Of a stretch of 64,000 nucleotides of DNA, positions 24,355 to 32,703 are shown one piece after another (position 1 is the first letter of the stretch; each line of letters starts with the position of its first letter). Under the pieces are notes generated by a model, which saw nothing but the letters and a program-made list of their open reading frames with translations, did not search any database and was not told the DNA's origin. A program made the position numbers and the translations under genes. The DNA is from Candidatus Kryptobacter tengchongensis. Lineage in GTDB: Bacteria; Bacteroidota; Ignavibacteria; Kryptoniales; Kryptoniaceae. Where the stretch lies: contig FAON01000008.1 of assembly GCA_001485605.1 (NCBI GenBank), positions 1 to 64,000 of the forward strand, given 5' to 3'.

Positions 24355-27255
24355 ATGAGGAAAACAATTTTGTTATTTCTCGCTCTCGCTCTTTCAATGG
24401 TTCTGTTGTCAATCGTGATCACTAAAGTAGCAGGCAATGTGAGGAAAGATATGTTTCTATCGCAACAATCCCAGCAGAATAAAAAGAAAAAAGTTGACTT
24501 AACTAACTTGACGAAAGATCAATGGGTAAATCATTGGATGAAAAAGTTAACACTTGAAGAGAAGGTTGCGCAGATGATAATGCCAGATGCTCGTGGGGTT
24601 TTTCTCGCACGAGATAATAAAGAGTTTAAACGGTTGGTTCGCTATGTTAAGGATAAAAAAGTTGGGGGTTTGATTTTCTTTCGTGGGGATGTTTATGAAA
24701 CAGCTGAGATGATAAATTACTTCCAAAAAATTGCTGAAATTCCGCTTTTGATCTCAGCTGATTTTGAATGGGGGACGGCAATGCGCCTTGACAATACAAC
24801 TCACTTCCCACCAGCAATGGGAATTGCTGCTACTGGAAAACCTGAATACGCCTATGAAGTAGGGAAAATAACCGCAATAGAAGGACGAGCAATTGGTATT
24901 CATCAAAATTATGCTCCAACCGTTGATGTAAATAATAACTATAAAAACCCAATTATTAACATTCGCTCTTTTGGTGAAACTCCCGAAATAGTTTCAAAAT
25001 TTGCAGTTGAATTTATCCGTGGACTTCAAGAGGGTGGGATGATTGCAACCGCCAAGCATTTCCCTGGTCATGGCGATACAGATGTTGATTCACATCTTGA
25101 TCTACCTGTTATCAATTATTCAAAATCAAGGTTAGATTCAATTGAGTTACCACCATTCAAAGAATCTATAAAAGCTGGGGTTAAGTCAATAATGGTTGCA
25201 CATATTTTTTACCCTCAAATAGATACAGGCAGAGGCTTGCCATCCACCTTATCGTATAACATTGTAACTGGAATTTTGAAGAAAGAACTCGGTTTTAAAG
25301 GTTTAATTGTAACTGATGCAATGACGATGCGAGGCGTAACGAAACTTTATTCAAATGCCCTTGCTTCTGTCCTTGCTGTTAAAGCTGGAAATGATATAAT
25401 TTTAATCCCGCCCGATGTTGAGGAGGCAATTGATGCTATCGTAAAAGCTGTAAAGAGAGGAGATATACCTGAGGAAAGAATAAATGAATCTGTAAGGAAA
25501 ATACTTGAATTCAAATATGACCTTGGTTTGCACAGGAATAGATTTGTTGATTTAAGTAAAATACCTGAACTTGTCGCCACGGAAGAGCATCTTAGGAAAG
25601 CGAAGGATATATCGCGGGCTTCAATTACCGTCGTCAAGAATGATAATGTTTTGCCTTTGATGCAGTTTGATAGCAAGAAAATTTTGCTTATAACTTTGGT
25701 GGATTCAAACGACCCGAATAGTGGAAGTTCCTTTGTTTCGGAGATTGCAAAAAGATACGATAATATCTCATTTGAAAGAGTTGATTTAAGAAGCACAATT
25801 GATGAACTTAATGCTATACTTTCAAAGTTAAATAACTTTGACCTTGTTATAGTTTCAGCTTATGTTCGTGTTAGAGCATATCAAGCGTCGCTTTCGCTGC
25901 CGGAAAAACAAGCGAAATTTTTAAAGCAAGTTGTTGATTCTGGGAAACCTGTTATTTTGATATCTTTTGGCAATCCGTACATTGTCATTGATTATCCAAG
26001 TGTAAAAGCTTATATTTGCTCGTATTCTGATGCTCAGCCTGTTGTTGAGGCGACAGCCGAAGTTTTGTTTGGTGAAATTTCACCTCAGGGGAAATTACCC
26101 ATTAGCATTCCGGGGTTTGCAAGGCTTGGAACTGGATTAAGTTATCCTCAAACAACGCTTCGTTATGGTTATCCTGATGAGGCTGGGCTTGACGCGAATA
26201 AACTTGCAAAACTTGATACTATAATGGAAAAAGCAATTCAGGATTCGGTGACGCCTGGAGCTGTGCTTCTTGTTGCAAGAAATGGTGTTATAGCATATCA
26301 TAAGGCTTTTGGAACTTATAGCTATGACCCCTATTCAAGGAAAGTTAATCCTGGTTCAATTTATGATATGGCTTCTATCACCAAGGTTGCCGCAACTACA
26401 ATTTCAATTATGAAACTTTATGATGAGGGTAAAATTGATCTTGATGATCCTGTTGCGAAGTATATCCCAAAGTTTGCTCAAAATGGAAAGGGGGGTGTCA
26501 CAATTAAAAATTTGCTTCTTCACAATAGTGGTCTTCCGTCTTGGAAACCATTTTTTAAACTTTGTAAAACGCCCAATGAGATTCTTGATTCAATTTATGC
26601 TCAACCTCTTGTTTATAAAACAGGTGATTCAACTGTTTACAGCGATCTTGGTTTTATAACGCTTGGAAAAATTGTTGAAGTTGTTACAGGAATGCCATTG
26701 GAGCAATATGTCAGTAAGACTTTTTACATCCCGCTTGGGATGAAATCAACAACTTTTCTTCCTCCTAAGGGATGGATTGATAATATTGCTCCTACCGAAT
26801 ATGATAGTTCGCTTGGTGGATTTGTTCACGGAGTTGTTCATGATGAGAACGCCAGAGCTCTTGGTGGGGTTTCGGGACACGCCGGATTATTTTCAAATGC
26901 GCGAGATCTTGCTGTGCTTATGCAAATGATTTTGAATAGGGGTGAATACGGAGGTAAGAGATTTTTCAAAAATGAAACAGTTGAGCTTTTCATAAAAAGG
27001 TGGGCTAATAACCGTGGGCTTGGCTGGGATAATGCTCTCTCACCCTACGGTAAAAGCGCACTGGATGGAGCTTTCGGTGAAAATGCCTTTGGACATACGG
27101 GTTTCACAGGAACATCTGTATATGTTTACCCGGAGAAAAATCTAATCGCTGTCCTTTTGACAAATCGCGTTCATCCAACAAGAGCAAACAATAAACATAT
27201 TCAGCTAAGGAAAATTGTTCATAAGGCAATTGCAGAGGCAATTTCATCACCTTAA
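24355..27255 (+). CDS. Exported GH3 beta-N-acetylhexosaminidase fused to a class C beta-lactamase-like domain
   Basis: 966-aa fusion with an N-terminal signal or anchor helix (~5-22). The GH3 part (~60-400) has KHFPGHGDT with a following DSH, the NagZ general acid/base loop, and the nucleophile Asp321 in IVTDAMTMRG. A GH3 C-terminal domain covers ~420-600. The last ~350 residues are a serine beta-lactamase/D,D-peptidase fold with Ser674-Ile-Thr-Lys677, Tyr762-Ser-Asp764 and His914-Thr-Gly916. The probable role is cutting GlcNAc-MurNAc and acting on the peptide or an ester in the periplasm. The kinase upstream and the symporter downstream fit use of the released sugar. The same fusion is known in other Bacteroidota; the substrate of the second domain is not established here. 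Confidence 0.92.
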   Translation: MRKTILLFLALALSMVLLSIVITKVAGNVRKDMFLSQQSQQNKKKKVDLTNLTKDQWVNHWMKKLTLEEKVAQMIMPDARGVFLARDNKEFKRLVRYVKDKKVGGLIFFRGDVYETAEMINYFQKIAEIPLLISADFEWGTAMRLDNTTHFPPAMGIAATGKPEYAYEVGKITAIEGRAIGIHQNYAPTVDVNNNYKNPIINIRSFGETPEIVSKFAVEFIRGLQEGGMIATAKHFPGHGDTDVDSHLDLPVINYSKSRLDSIELPPFKESIKAGVKSIMVAHIFYPQIDTGRGLPSTLSYNIVTGILKKELGFKGLIVTDAMTMRGVTKLYSNALASVLAVKAGNDIILIPPDVEEAIDAIVKAVKRGDIPEERINESVRKILEFKYDLGLHRNRFVDLSKIPELVATEEHLRKAKDISRASITVVKNDNVLPLMQFDSKKILLITLVDSNDPNSGSSFVSEIAKRYDNISFERVDLRSTIDELNAILSKLNNFDLVIVSAYVRVRAYQASLSLPEKQAKFLKQVVDSGKPVILISFGNPYIVIDYPSVKAYICSYSDAQPVVEATAEVLFGEISPQGKLPISIPGFARLGTGLSYPQTTLRYGYPDEAGLDANKLAKLDTIMEKAIQDSVTPGAVLLVARNGVIAYHKAFGTYSYDPYSRKVNPGSIYDMASITKVAATTISIMKLYDEGKIDLDDPVAKYIPKFAQNGKGGVTIKNLLLHNSGLPSWKPFFKLCKTPNEILDSIYAQPLVYKTGDSTVYSDLGFITLGKIVEVVTGMPLEQYVSKTFYIPLGMKSTTFLPPKGWIDNIAPTEYDSSLGGFVHGVVHDENARALGGVSGHAGLFSNARDLAVLMQMILNRGEYGGKRFFKNETVELFIKRWANNRGLGWDNALSPYGKSALDGAFGENAFGHTGFTGTSVYVYPEKNLIAVLLTNRVHPTRANNKHIQLRKIVHKAIAEAISSP

Positions 27256-27287
27256 ATTTTTAGTTTAAAAACAAAAACAAGTGTCAA

Positions 27288-29045
27288 ATGCATCTTATTG
27301 ACTGGGCTATCATTGTTTTATATTTTGTTTTAAGCATTGGTATTGGAATTTACTATTCAAAAAGAGCTGGTAAAAACATAAGTGAATTTTTTCTCTCGGG
27401 GAGAAACCTACCTTGGTGGCTTGCCGGGACATCAATGGTTGCAACGACATTTGCTGCCGATACACCTCTTGCGGTGACCGAGCTTGTCGCTAAAAATGGA
27501 ATAGCTGGAAACTGGCTTTGGTGGAACTTTCTCTTCGGTTCAATGTTGACTGTCTTCTTCTTCGCAAGGTTATGGAGAAGAGCTGGTATTCTAACAGATG
27601 TTGAATTCGTTGAACTAAGATATTCGGGTAAACCGGCATCCTTCCTTCGCGGGTTTAAAGCACTTTATCTTGGTTTGTTTATTAACACTGTGATAATTGG
27701 CTGGGTAAATGTTGCGATGATTTCAATCCTTACAGGATTTTTTGGGGTTCCAGAGGAAATGGTAAGATATTATGTCTTTGGTGCTATGTTGATAGTTGCA
27801 ATTTATTCTGCTCTTTCGGGGCTTTGGGGGGTTGCAGTTACAGATGCGGTTCAGTTTGTAATAGCAATGTCAGGCACAATAATTCTTGCGGTGGTTGTTG
27901 TTAATCTACCTCAAATAAATGGAATCGCTGGGTTGAAAGAACGTCTCCCGGAATGGGTTTTTAAATTTACGCCTGTTATCGGTGCTGAAAAGGAGATCGC
28001 CTATGGTGGGGTTTTGGCTTTGACAATCCCATCTTTTATCGCTTATATTTTTATTCAATGGTGGGCTTCCTGGTATCCAGGGGCTGAACCAGGTGGAGGC
28101 GGTTATGTTGCCCAAAGAATGATGTCAGCAAAAGATGAAAAACATTCTTTACTTGCGACTCTTTGGTTTACCGTTGCACATTACTGTATAAGACCATGGC
28201 CGTGGATAATTGTAGGGCTTGCAACTATTGTTCTCTACCCTGAACTCGGGATTGATGATAAAAAACTTGGATATATCTACGCAATGAGAGATTTTCTCCC
28301 CACAGGATTAAAGGGTCTGCTTGTAGCTGCGTTTTTCGCCGCTTATATGTCAACCATAGCAACGCACTTAAACTGGGGCACATCTTATGTGATAAACGAC
28401 TTCTATAAAAGATTTATAAAAAGAGATGCAAGTGAAAAACATTATGTCTTTATATCAAGGATTGCAACGCTTCTTGTGATGATTGCCTCCGTTTTGATAA
28501 CCCTGATAATAAAAACGATTTCAGGGGCATGGCAATTCATAATTGAAGCAAGCGCTGGGCTTGGGCTTGTGTTGATTTTGAGATGGTATTGGTGGAGAAT
28601 AAATGCCTGGAGCGAAATTGTCGCAATGATTGCTCCCTTTTTCGGTTACGCTTATATAAAACTTTACACAAAAATAAGTTTTCCCGAGACGCTTTTCTAT
28701 ATCGTTGCTTTTACAACGCTCTCCTGGCTTGTAGCGACATTTATAACAAAACCCGTTGATAAGGAACATCTTATCAATTTTTATCGCCGTGTTCATCCAG
28801 GTGGGATTGGATGGAAAAAAATATCTCAACTTGTCCCGGAAGTTAAATCTGATCCTGGGTTTATCTATTTGTTTATTGATTGGATAAGCGGTGTTGTTTT
28901 AGTTTACATGATGTTGTTTGGAATTGGCAAGATAGTTCTTGGCGAATATCTTGGTGGTGTGATTTATATTTTGATTGGTCTTTCTGCTGGATTGGTAATT
29001 TACTTTGATTTATCAAGACGTGGATGGGAAAAAGCTATTGAATGA
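27288..29045 (+). CDS. Sodium:solute symporter (SSS family)
   Basis: 585-aa inner-membrane transporter of the sodium:solute symporter family. It begins with LIDWAIIVLYFVLSIGIGIYY and the SEFFLSGRNLPWW segment, then SMVATTFAADTP, the conserved sodium-site helix region. About 13-15 membrane segments are visible, and length fits the sugar and amino-sugar branch. It starts 32 bp after the GH3 fusion gene, and the ~320 bp after it hold no long gene, so it probably ends the operon. Given the neighbours, the likely cargo is an amino sugar or muropeptide fragment, by context only. Confidence 0.9.
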   Translation: MHLIDWAIIVLYFVLSIGIGIYYSKRAGKNISEFFLSGRNLPWWLAGTSMVATTFAADTPLAVTELVAKNGIAGNWLWWNFLFGSMLTVFFFARLWRRAGILTDVEFVELRYSGKPASFLRGFKALYLGLFINTVIIGWVNVAMISILTGFFGVPEEMVRYYVFGAMLIVAIYSALSGLWGVAVTDAVQFVIAMSGTIILAVVVVNLPQINGIAGLKERLPEWVFKFTPVIGAEKEIAYGGVLALTIPSFIAYIFIQWWASWYPGAEPGGGGYVAQRMMSAKDEKHSLLATLWFTVAHYCIRPWPWIIVGLATIVLYPELGIDDKKLGYIYAMRDFLPTGLKGLLVAAFFAAYMSTIATHLNWGTSYVINDFYKRFIKRDASEKHYVFISRIATLLVMIASVLITLIIKTISGAWQFIIEASAGLGLVLILRWYWWRINAWSEIVAMIAPFFGYAYIKLYTKISFPETLFYIVAFTTLSWLVATFITKPVDKEHLINFYRRVHPGGIGWKKISQLVPEVKSDPGFIYLFIDWISGVVLVYMMLFGIGKIVLGEYLGGVIYILIGLSAGLVIYFDLSRRGWEKAIE

Positions 29046-29260
29046 AATTGGTTATCTATGCCCGATAAAATTTTTTATGAATCCACTCTATTTGTTTATT
29101 CCGTTCATGTGGGAAATCTGTGGCTATATTGAACATAATTGTCTCAGATTTATGTCATCAGCAAGGTTTTAAAAATTTACAACTAAGAAGTTTTTGAAAA
29201 TTAGCGATTGTGGAAAACAAAATTTGTTTGGTTTTACTCTTCACATAAAGAGGCGGGGGG
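29046..29260. other. Intergenic region without recognised gene
   Basis: AT-rich gap after the symporter gene. I found no tRNA-like fold, no strong hairpin with a T-run and no long frame. The next coding start I can support is the small ORF at 29261. A promoter for the 29.3-31.7 kb genes is expected here, but none stands out. Confidence 0.5.
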
Positions 29261-29368
29261 ATGAAAAGGCTTAAAAAATCTATTTATAACTTGCTCTTTT
29301 GGATTTGTGTTCTTAAAATAGTTCAAGGAATTTCATGTTTAGATAAAAAGCTTACTTTGAATCAATGA
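29261..29368 (+). CDS. Possible 35-aa membrane or exported peptide overlapping the glycosidase gene
   Basis: Small ORF with a purine-rich upstream stretch (GAGGCGGGGGG directly before the ATG). It encodes Lys/Arg-rich residues 1-6, a hydrophobic segment (~8-25) and a short polar tail. Its TGA overlaps the next ATG as ATGA, the usual arrangement for translational coupling. It could be a leader peptide whose translation opens the glycosidase start, or a short signal-peptide remnant of a former gene. No known family was recognised. Confidence 0.35.
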   Translation: MKRLKKSIYNLLFWICVLKIVQGISCLDKKLTLNQ

Positions 29369-31737
29369 AAATCTTTATACTTTCGGTTTTGCTATTAACT
29401 TCACTTTTTGCTCAAAATATCACGCATGAAAGAAAAAACTCCCAAAAGTTTAAAGATACCCTCTGTGTAAGATGGCTTGATCCAAGATTCGGGGAATTCC
29501 CAGATGCTTCACTTGTTGATTTTAGTTTTCTTTTAAATCCTCCAGCAGGTCAATTTGGATTTGTAAAGGTTGGGGGAGATGGACATTTTTACTTTGAAAA
29601 AACTGGAAAAAGAGCAAGATTTTGGGGTGTGACGATCGCTGGAAGCCATGTTGATATACCAAAGGAAAAAATTGAAACCGTTGTTGAGGTTCTCGCTCGT
29701 GCTGGATGTAATATAATAAGATTGCATGAACTTGATAACAGAGGCGGAGAAAAATTCGGCATAGTAAGAAGGAATATAATTGATGAATCTTATCCGAATG
29801 AGAATAATTCAAGAAATCTTGAAAGGGAATATCTTGATAGGGTTGATTACTGGATTTATCAGGCACAAAAACGAGGAATTTATATCTATCTTGTTCTTCG
29901 TGCATATAGAACATTTAAAGTTGGTGACGGGATTGAAAACGCTTCAAAAATGGAACGGAAAGGTTCACCTTATGGGCTTTTTGATGAAAGAATGATTGAA
30001 CTGCAAAAAGAATTTATTGATAACCTCCTTTTTAAACATGTCAATCCGTATACGGGCATACCTAATGGATTAAATCCAGCCATTGCGATGATTGAACTCA
30101 TAAATGAAGATAGTTTCTTTTTTCAATATGATAAACTTGACGAGATGATTGAACCATATAAAACGAAGTTTTTGAATCTTTGGGTTCAGTTTCTTCGGGA
30201 AAAGTATGTAAGTACCGAAAATTTAAAAAAGGCTTGGACTACAAAGGATGGTTTTTTAGTTTTGAACGAGGATGAATCTATTGAAGAAAATAAAATTTAT
30301 TTTCCGAAGTTAAAATTGAGAAAATTTAACGAAGTTGATTTTGATAGCAGGGACTGGACGATGGAACATCCGTTGAGGCAGAAAGATGGTGTTGAGTTTT
30401 TAATGTCGCTTCAAATAAAACTTTTTAGAAATTTAAAGGAATTCATACGCTCAAAAGGATGCCCCATACCATTGACCGCAACAGTTAACAGTGAGTTTAT
30501 AAATGATACATATACCGTTGCATCTGAACTTGATTTTATTGGACAAAATATGTATATGGATCATCCCTTTTTTGAACATGGTTTGGATTGGGTTGGTGTT
30601 CCTTTTTTCCGAAATGAAAATTATCTTAAAAGAAATGATAGATGGAGTTTCCCTGTTTATTCAAGTTTTTATGCTTGGGAGAAAAAGCCAGTTGTAATTC
30701 GTGAGTGGGCTTTGTGCTATCCAAATGAATATAGAGTTTCAAGTTTGATTCAGGTTGCTGTATATTCTTTGCTTCAAGATTATGACGCTTTGATTTATTT
30801 TTCTTTTTATACTTGGGGTGATGTTAATCTTTGTTCTCCGTTTGGGTTGCAATCTGACCCAACAAGATGGGGCTTATTTGGGTATGCAGGCAAAATTTTT
30901 ATCAATGGGGAAATAGAGCCGTTTCAAAAAAAGATAAACTTATGCTTTCATCCCGAAGATTTGAAAACATGGGCTGATTGGTGGAATGAAGTTTATAAAT
31001 TGTCTTATAATTTTATGTTGAGAAACAAGGTTGTGGATAAGTTAGACAAGAGCAATCTTGCAAGTCCATATGAGATTAACATTTTCATGAGAGATATTTT
31101 CAGAAATGAAAATGTTAAAAAATTCGTTGATTCATTGGCGAAAGTTTCTTACAAGCAGGTTAAAATTGACTTTACAAATGGAGTTTTGCTGGTAAATTTA
31201 GAAACTTTTAAAGCGATCGCTGGTGAAATAGATACATTAAAAGTTTATGAACTTGGTGATTTTAAAATAAAATCTTGCAGTCCTATCTCAGCGGTTATTA
31301 TATCAAGTGTTGATAATTTGCCTTTGAGTATCTCAAATAGGTTTGTCGTAAAATTTGTTTCTATTGCCCGAAATCGGGGTCAAATTTTTGAAAAAATAAG
31401 CGATAAAAAATTTGCTTTGAGAAATCAAGGCGGAGCACCTGTCCAGACATATGGGGAAAAATCTGATTCTGGGGTTGAGATATGGAAAGGGGGAAGAAAA
31501 GTAATCAAATGTTTTATGAGGAACGGAAGTTTTGAAGTTGTGATTGATAGAAGGAGAAAGCAGGTGTTTGTCTTTTGTGATACTCCGAATATAAGGTTTG
31601 AGATAAGCAATGAATTTTTCAAGTTCGGGAGAGTTGTAAAGTTCTATCAGGAGATCGGAGGTGAAATTTATGGGGAAGTTGAAGCGAATGGACAGTTTGT
31701 ATATTCTGGTTTTTCAAAATATGTGATGATTTATTAA
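29365..31737 (+). CDS. Exported (beta/alpha)8-barrel glycoside hydrolase-like protein
   Basis: 790-aa protein with a signal peptide (cleaved after about LFAQ, residue 17) and a clan GH-A-type barrel. It begins with RARFWGVTIAGS and AGCNIIRLHELDN, a pattern found in GH5/GH42-like proteins. Asn247-Glu248 in IELINED is the expected acid/base pair, and Glu447 in VIREWALCYP is the expected nucleophile. A C-terminal ~220 residues form beta-rich domains. I cannot place it in a numbered GH family. It is probably a periplasmic or surface glycosidase; the substrate is unknown. It starts at an ATGA overlap with a small ORF and shows no T9SS C-terminal domain. Confidence 0.75.
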   Translation: MKIFILSVLLLTSLFAQNITHERKNSQKFKDTLCVRWLDPRFGEFPDASLVDFSFLLNPPAGQFGFVKVGGDGHFYFEKTGKRARFWGVTIAGSHVDIPKEKIETVVEVLARAGCNIIRLHELDNRGGEKFGIVRRNIIDESYPNENNSRNLEREYLDRVDYWIYQAQKRGIYIYLVLRAYRTFKVGDGIENASKMERKGSPYGLFDERMIELQKEFIDNLLFKHVNPYTGIPNGLNPAIAMIELINEDSFFFQYDKLDEMIEPYKTKFLNLWVQFLREKYVSTENLKKAWTTKDGFLVLNEDESIEENKIYFPKLKLRKFNEVDFDSRDWTMEHPLRQKDGVEFLMSLQIKLFRNLKEFIRSKGCPIPLTATVNSEFINDTYTVASELDFIGQNMYMDHPFFEHGLDWVGVPFFRNENYLKRNDRWSFPVYSSFYAWEKKPVVIREWALCYPNEYRVSSLIQVAVYSLLQDYDALIYFSFYTWGDVNLCSPFGLQSDPTRWGLFGYAGKIFINGEIEPFQKKINLCFHPEDLKTWADWWNEVYKLSYNFMLRNKVVDKLDKSNLASPYEINIFMRDIFRNENVKKFVDSLAKVSYKQVKIDFTNGVLLVNLETFKAIAGEIDTLKVYELGDFKIKSCSPISAVIISSVDNLPLSISNRFVVKFVSIARNRGQIFEKISDKKFALRNQGGAPVQTYGEKSDSGVEIWKGGRKVIKCFMRNGSFEVVIDRRRKQVFVFCDTPNIRFEISNEFFKFGRVVKFYQEIGGEIYGEVEANGQFVYSGFSKYVMIY

Positions 31738-31827
31738 CAGGTGAATTTGAGATATCGTCGGGAATGTGTTTTTTCTTTCTCACATTTTTATTAAATTTTA
31801 AAAAACAACATAAAAAACTAAAGTGAA

Positions 31828-32313
31828 ATGTATGGGATGAAAAACCTAATCCGTCTTTTTCAGAGGAATTTAACTTTGAGGCATTTTTGGTTAATTTTGT
31901 TTCTTCTATTCCCTTTAAATTTGAATTCTCAAAACAAACTTGGTCTTGGCGTTTATCTTGGTGTTCCAACTGGCGTAACTGGAAAATATCTTCTTTCGCG
32001 ATCAAACTCTGGAGATGTTTTACTTGCGTGGAGATTTAATGATGCTTTTTTTGTGCAGGGGCATTACAACTTCAATCTTTCCGAGATTGAAAGATATAAA
32101 AATGGTGTGTTTAATTTTTACGCTGGGGCAGGTCTTTTTTTCAAAGCGGTTTCAAAGGGAGACGATTCGTTTGGTGTGAGTGGGAACATCGGGGTTAATT
32201 ATTTTTTAAAACAAAAGTATGAGTTTTTCCTTGAACTTTCTCCGAAACTTGGTCTTTTCCCTGGAACTGGATTTGATTTAACTGGAGGAATTGGATTTAG
32301 GTTTTATCTCTAA
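31828..32313 (+). CDS. Small outer-membrane beta-barrel-like protein
   Basis: 161-aa protein with a hydrophobic N-terminal export signal (WLILFLLFPLNLNSQ, ending near residue 35). Short amphipathic strands with many Gly and aromatic residues follow, ending in GIGFRFYL, a typical terminal barrel strand. The size suggests an eight-stranded barrel. No specific family was recognised. The start may be ATG 31828 or the in-frame ATG three codons later (31837); the extra residues before the hydrophobic core favour the later one slightly. It precedes the AtuA-like gene by 23 bp. Confidence 0.65.
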   Translation: MYGMKNLIRLFQRNLTLRHFWLILFLLFPLNLNSQNKLGLGVYLGVPTGVTGKYLLSRSNSGDVLLAWRFNDAFFVQGHYNFNLSEIERYKNGVFNFYAGAGLFFKAVSKGDDSFGVSGNIGVNYFLKQKYEFFLELSPKLGLFPGTGFDLTGGIGFRFYL

Positions 32314-32336
32314 AAATTAAGTTTCTATACTGATGG

Positions 32337-32669
32337 ATGAAGAAAGTGAAACTTCTTCAAATAGCTCATGCGAGATCAGGGGACAAGGGAAATTCAGCCA
32401 ATATAGGGCTTATTGCACGAAAGCCTGAGTATTATAAAATTCTCGTTGAGAAAGTCACACCTGAGGTTGTTAAGAAACATTTTGAAGGCATTTGTCTTGG
32501 TGAAGTTGAAAGGTGGGAATTGCCAAATTTATATGCGTTGAATTTTTTATTGCACGATGCGCTTGCAGGGGGTGGAACTGTATCCCTGCGAAATGACGCT
32601 CAAGGTAAAACGCTTGCTTACGCTCTTTTACGACTTGAGATAGATGTCCCAGATGATTTTGAAATTTAA
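32337..32669 (+). CDS. AtuA-like ferredoxin-fold domain protein
   Basis: 110-aa protein matching the C-terminal domain of AtuA/DUF1446 proteins. The IAHARSGDKGNSANIGLIAR start and the LNFLLHDALAGGGTVSLRNDAQGKT block are diagnostic. In other bacteria this domain is usually fused to a ~450-aa DUF1446 domain and linked to acyclic terpene or acyl-CoA catabolism. Here it stands alone, 34 bp before polA, with no DUF1446 partner in the window. The stand-alone form exists elsewhere. Its biochemical role is not established. Confidence 0.85.
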   Translation: MKKVKLLQIAHARSGDKGNSANIGLIARKPEYYKILVEKVTPEVVKKHFEGICLGEVERWELPNLYALNFLLHDALAGGGTVSLRNDAQGKTLAYALLRLEIDVPDDFEI

Positions 32670-32703
32670 CTTATTTAAAAAGCAAAGGTATTTTTATTAA
32701 GCA

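Noticed and set aside
31763-31786. AATGTG/CACATT hairpin with T-run after the glycosidase gene as terminator
   Set aside because: Only six base pairs, mostly AT, with a 12-base pyrimidine loop; too weak to call.
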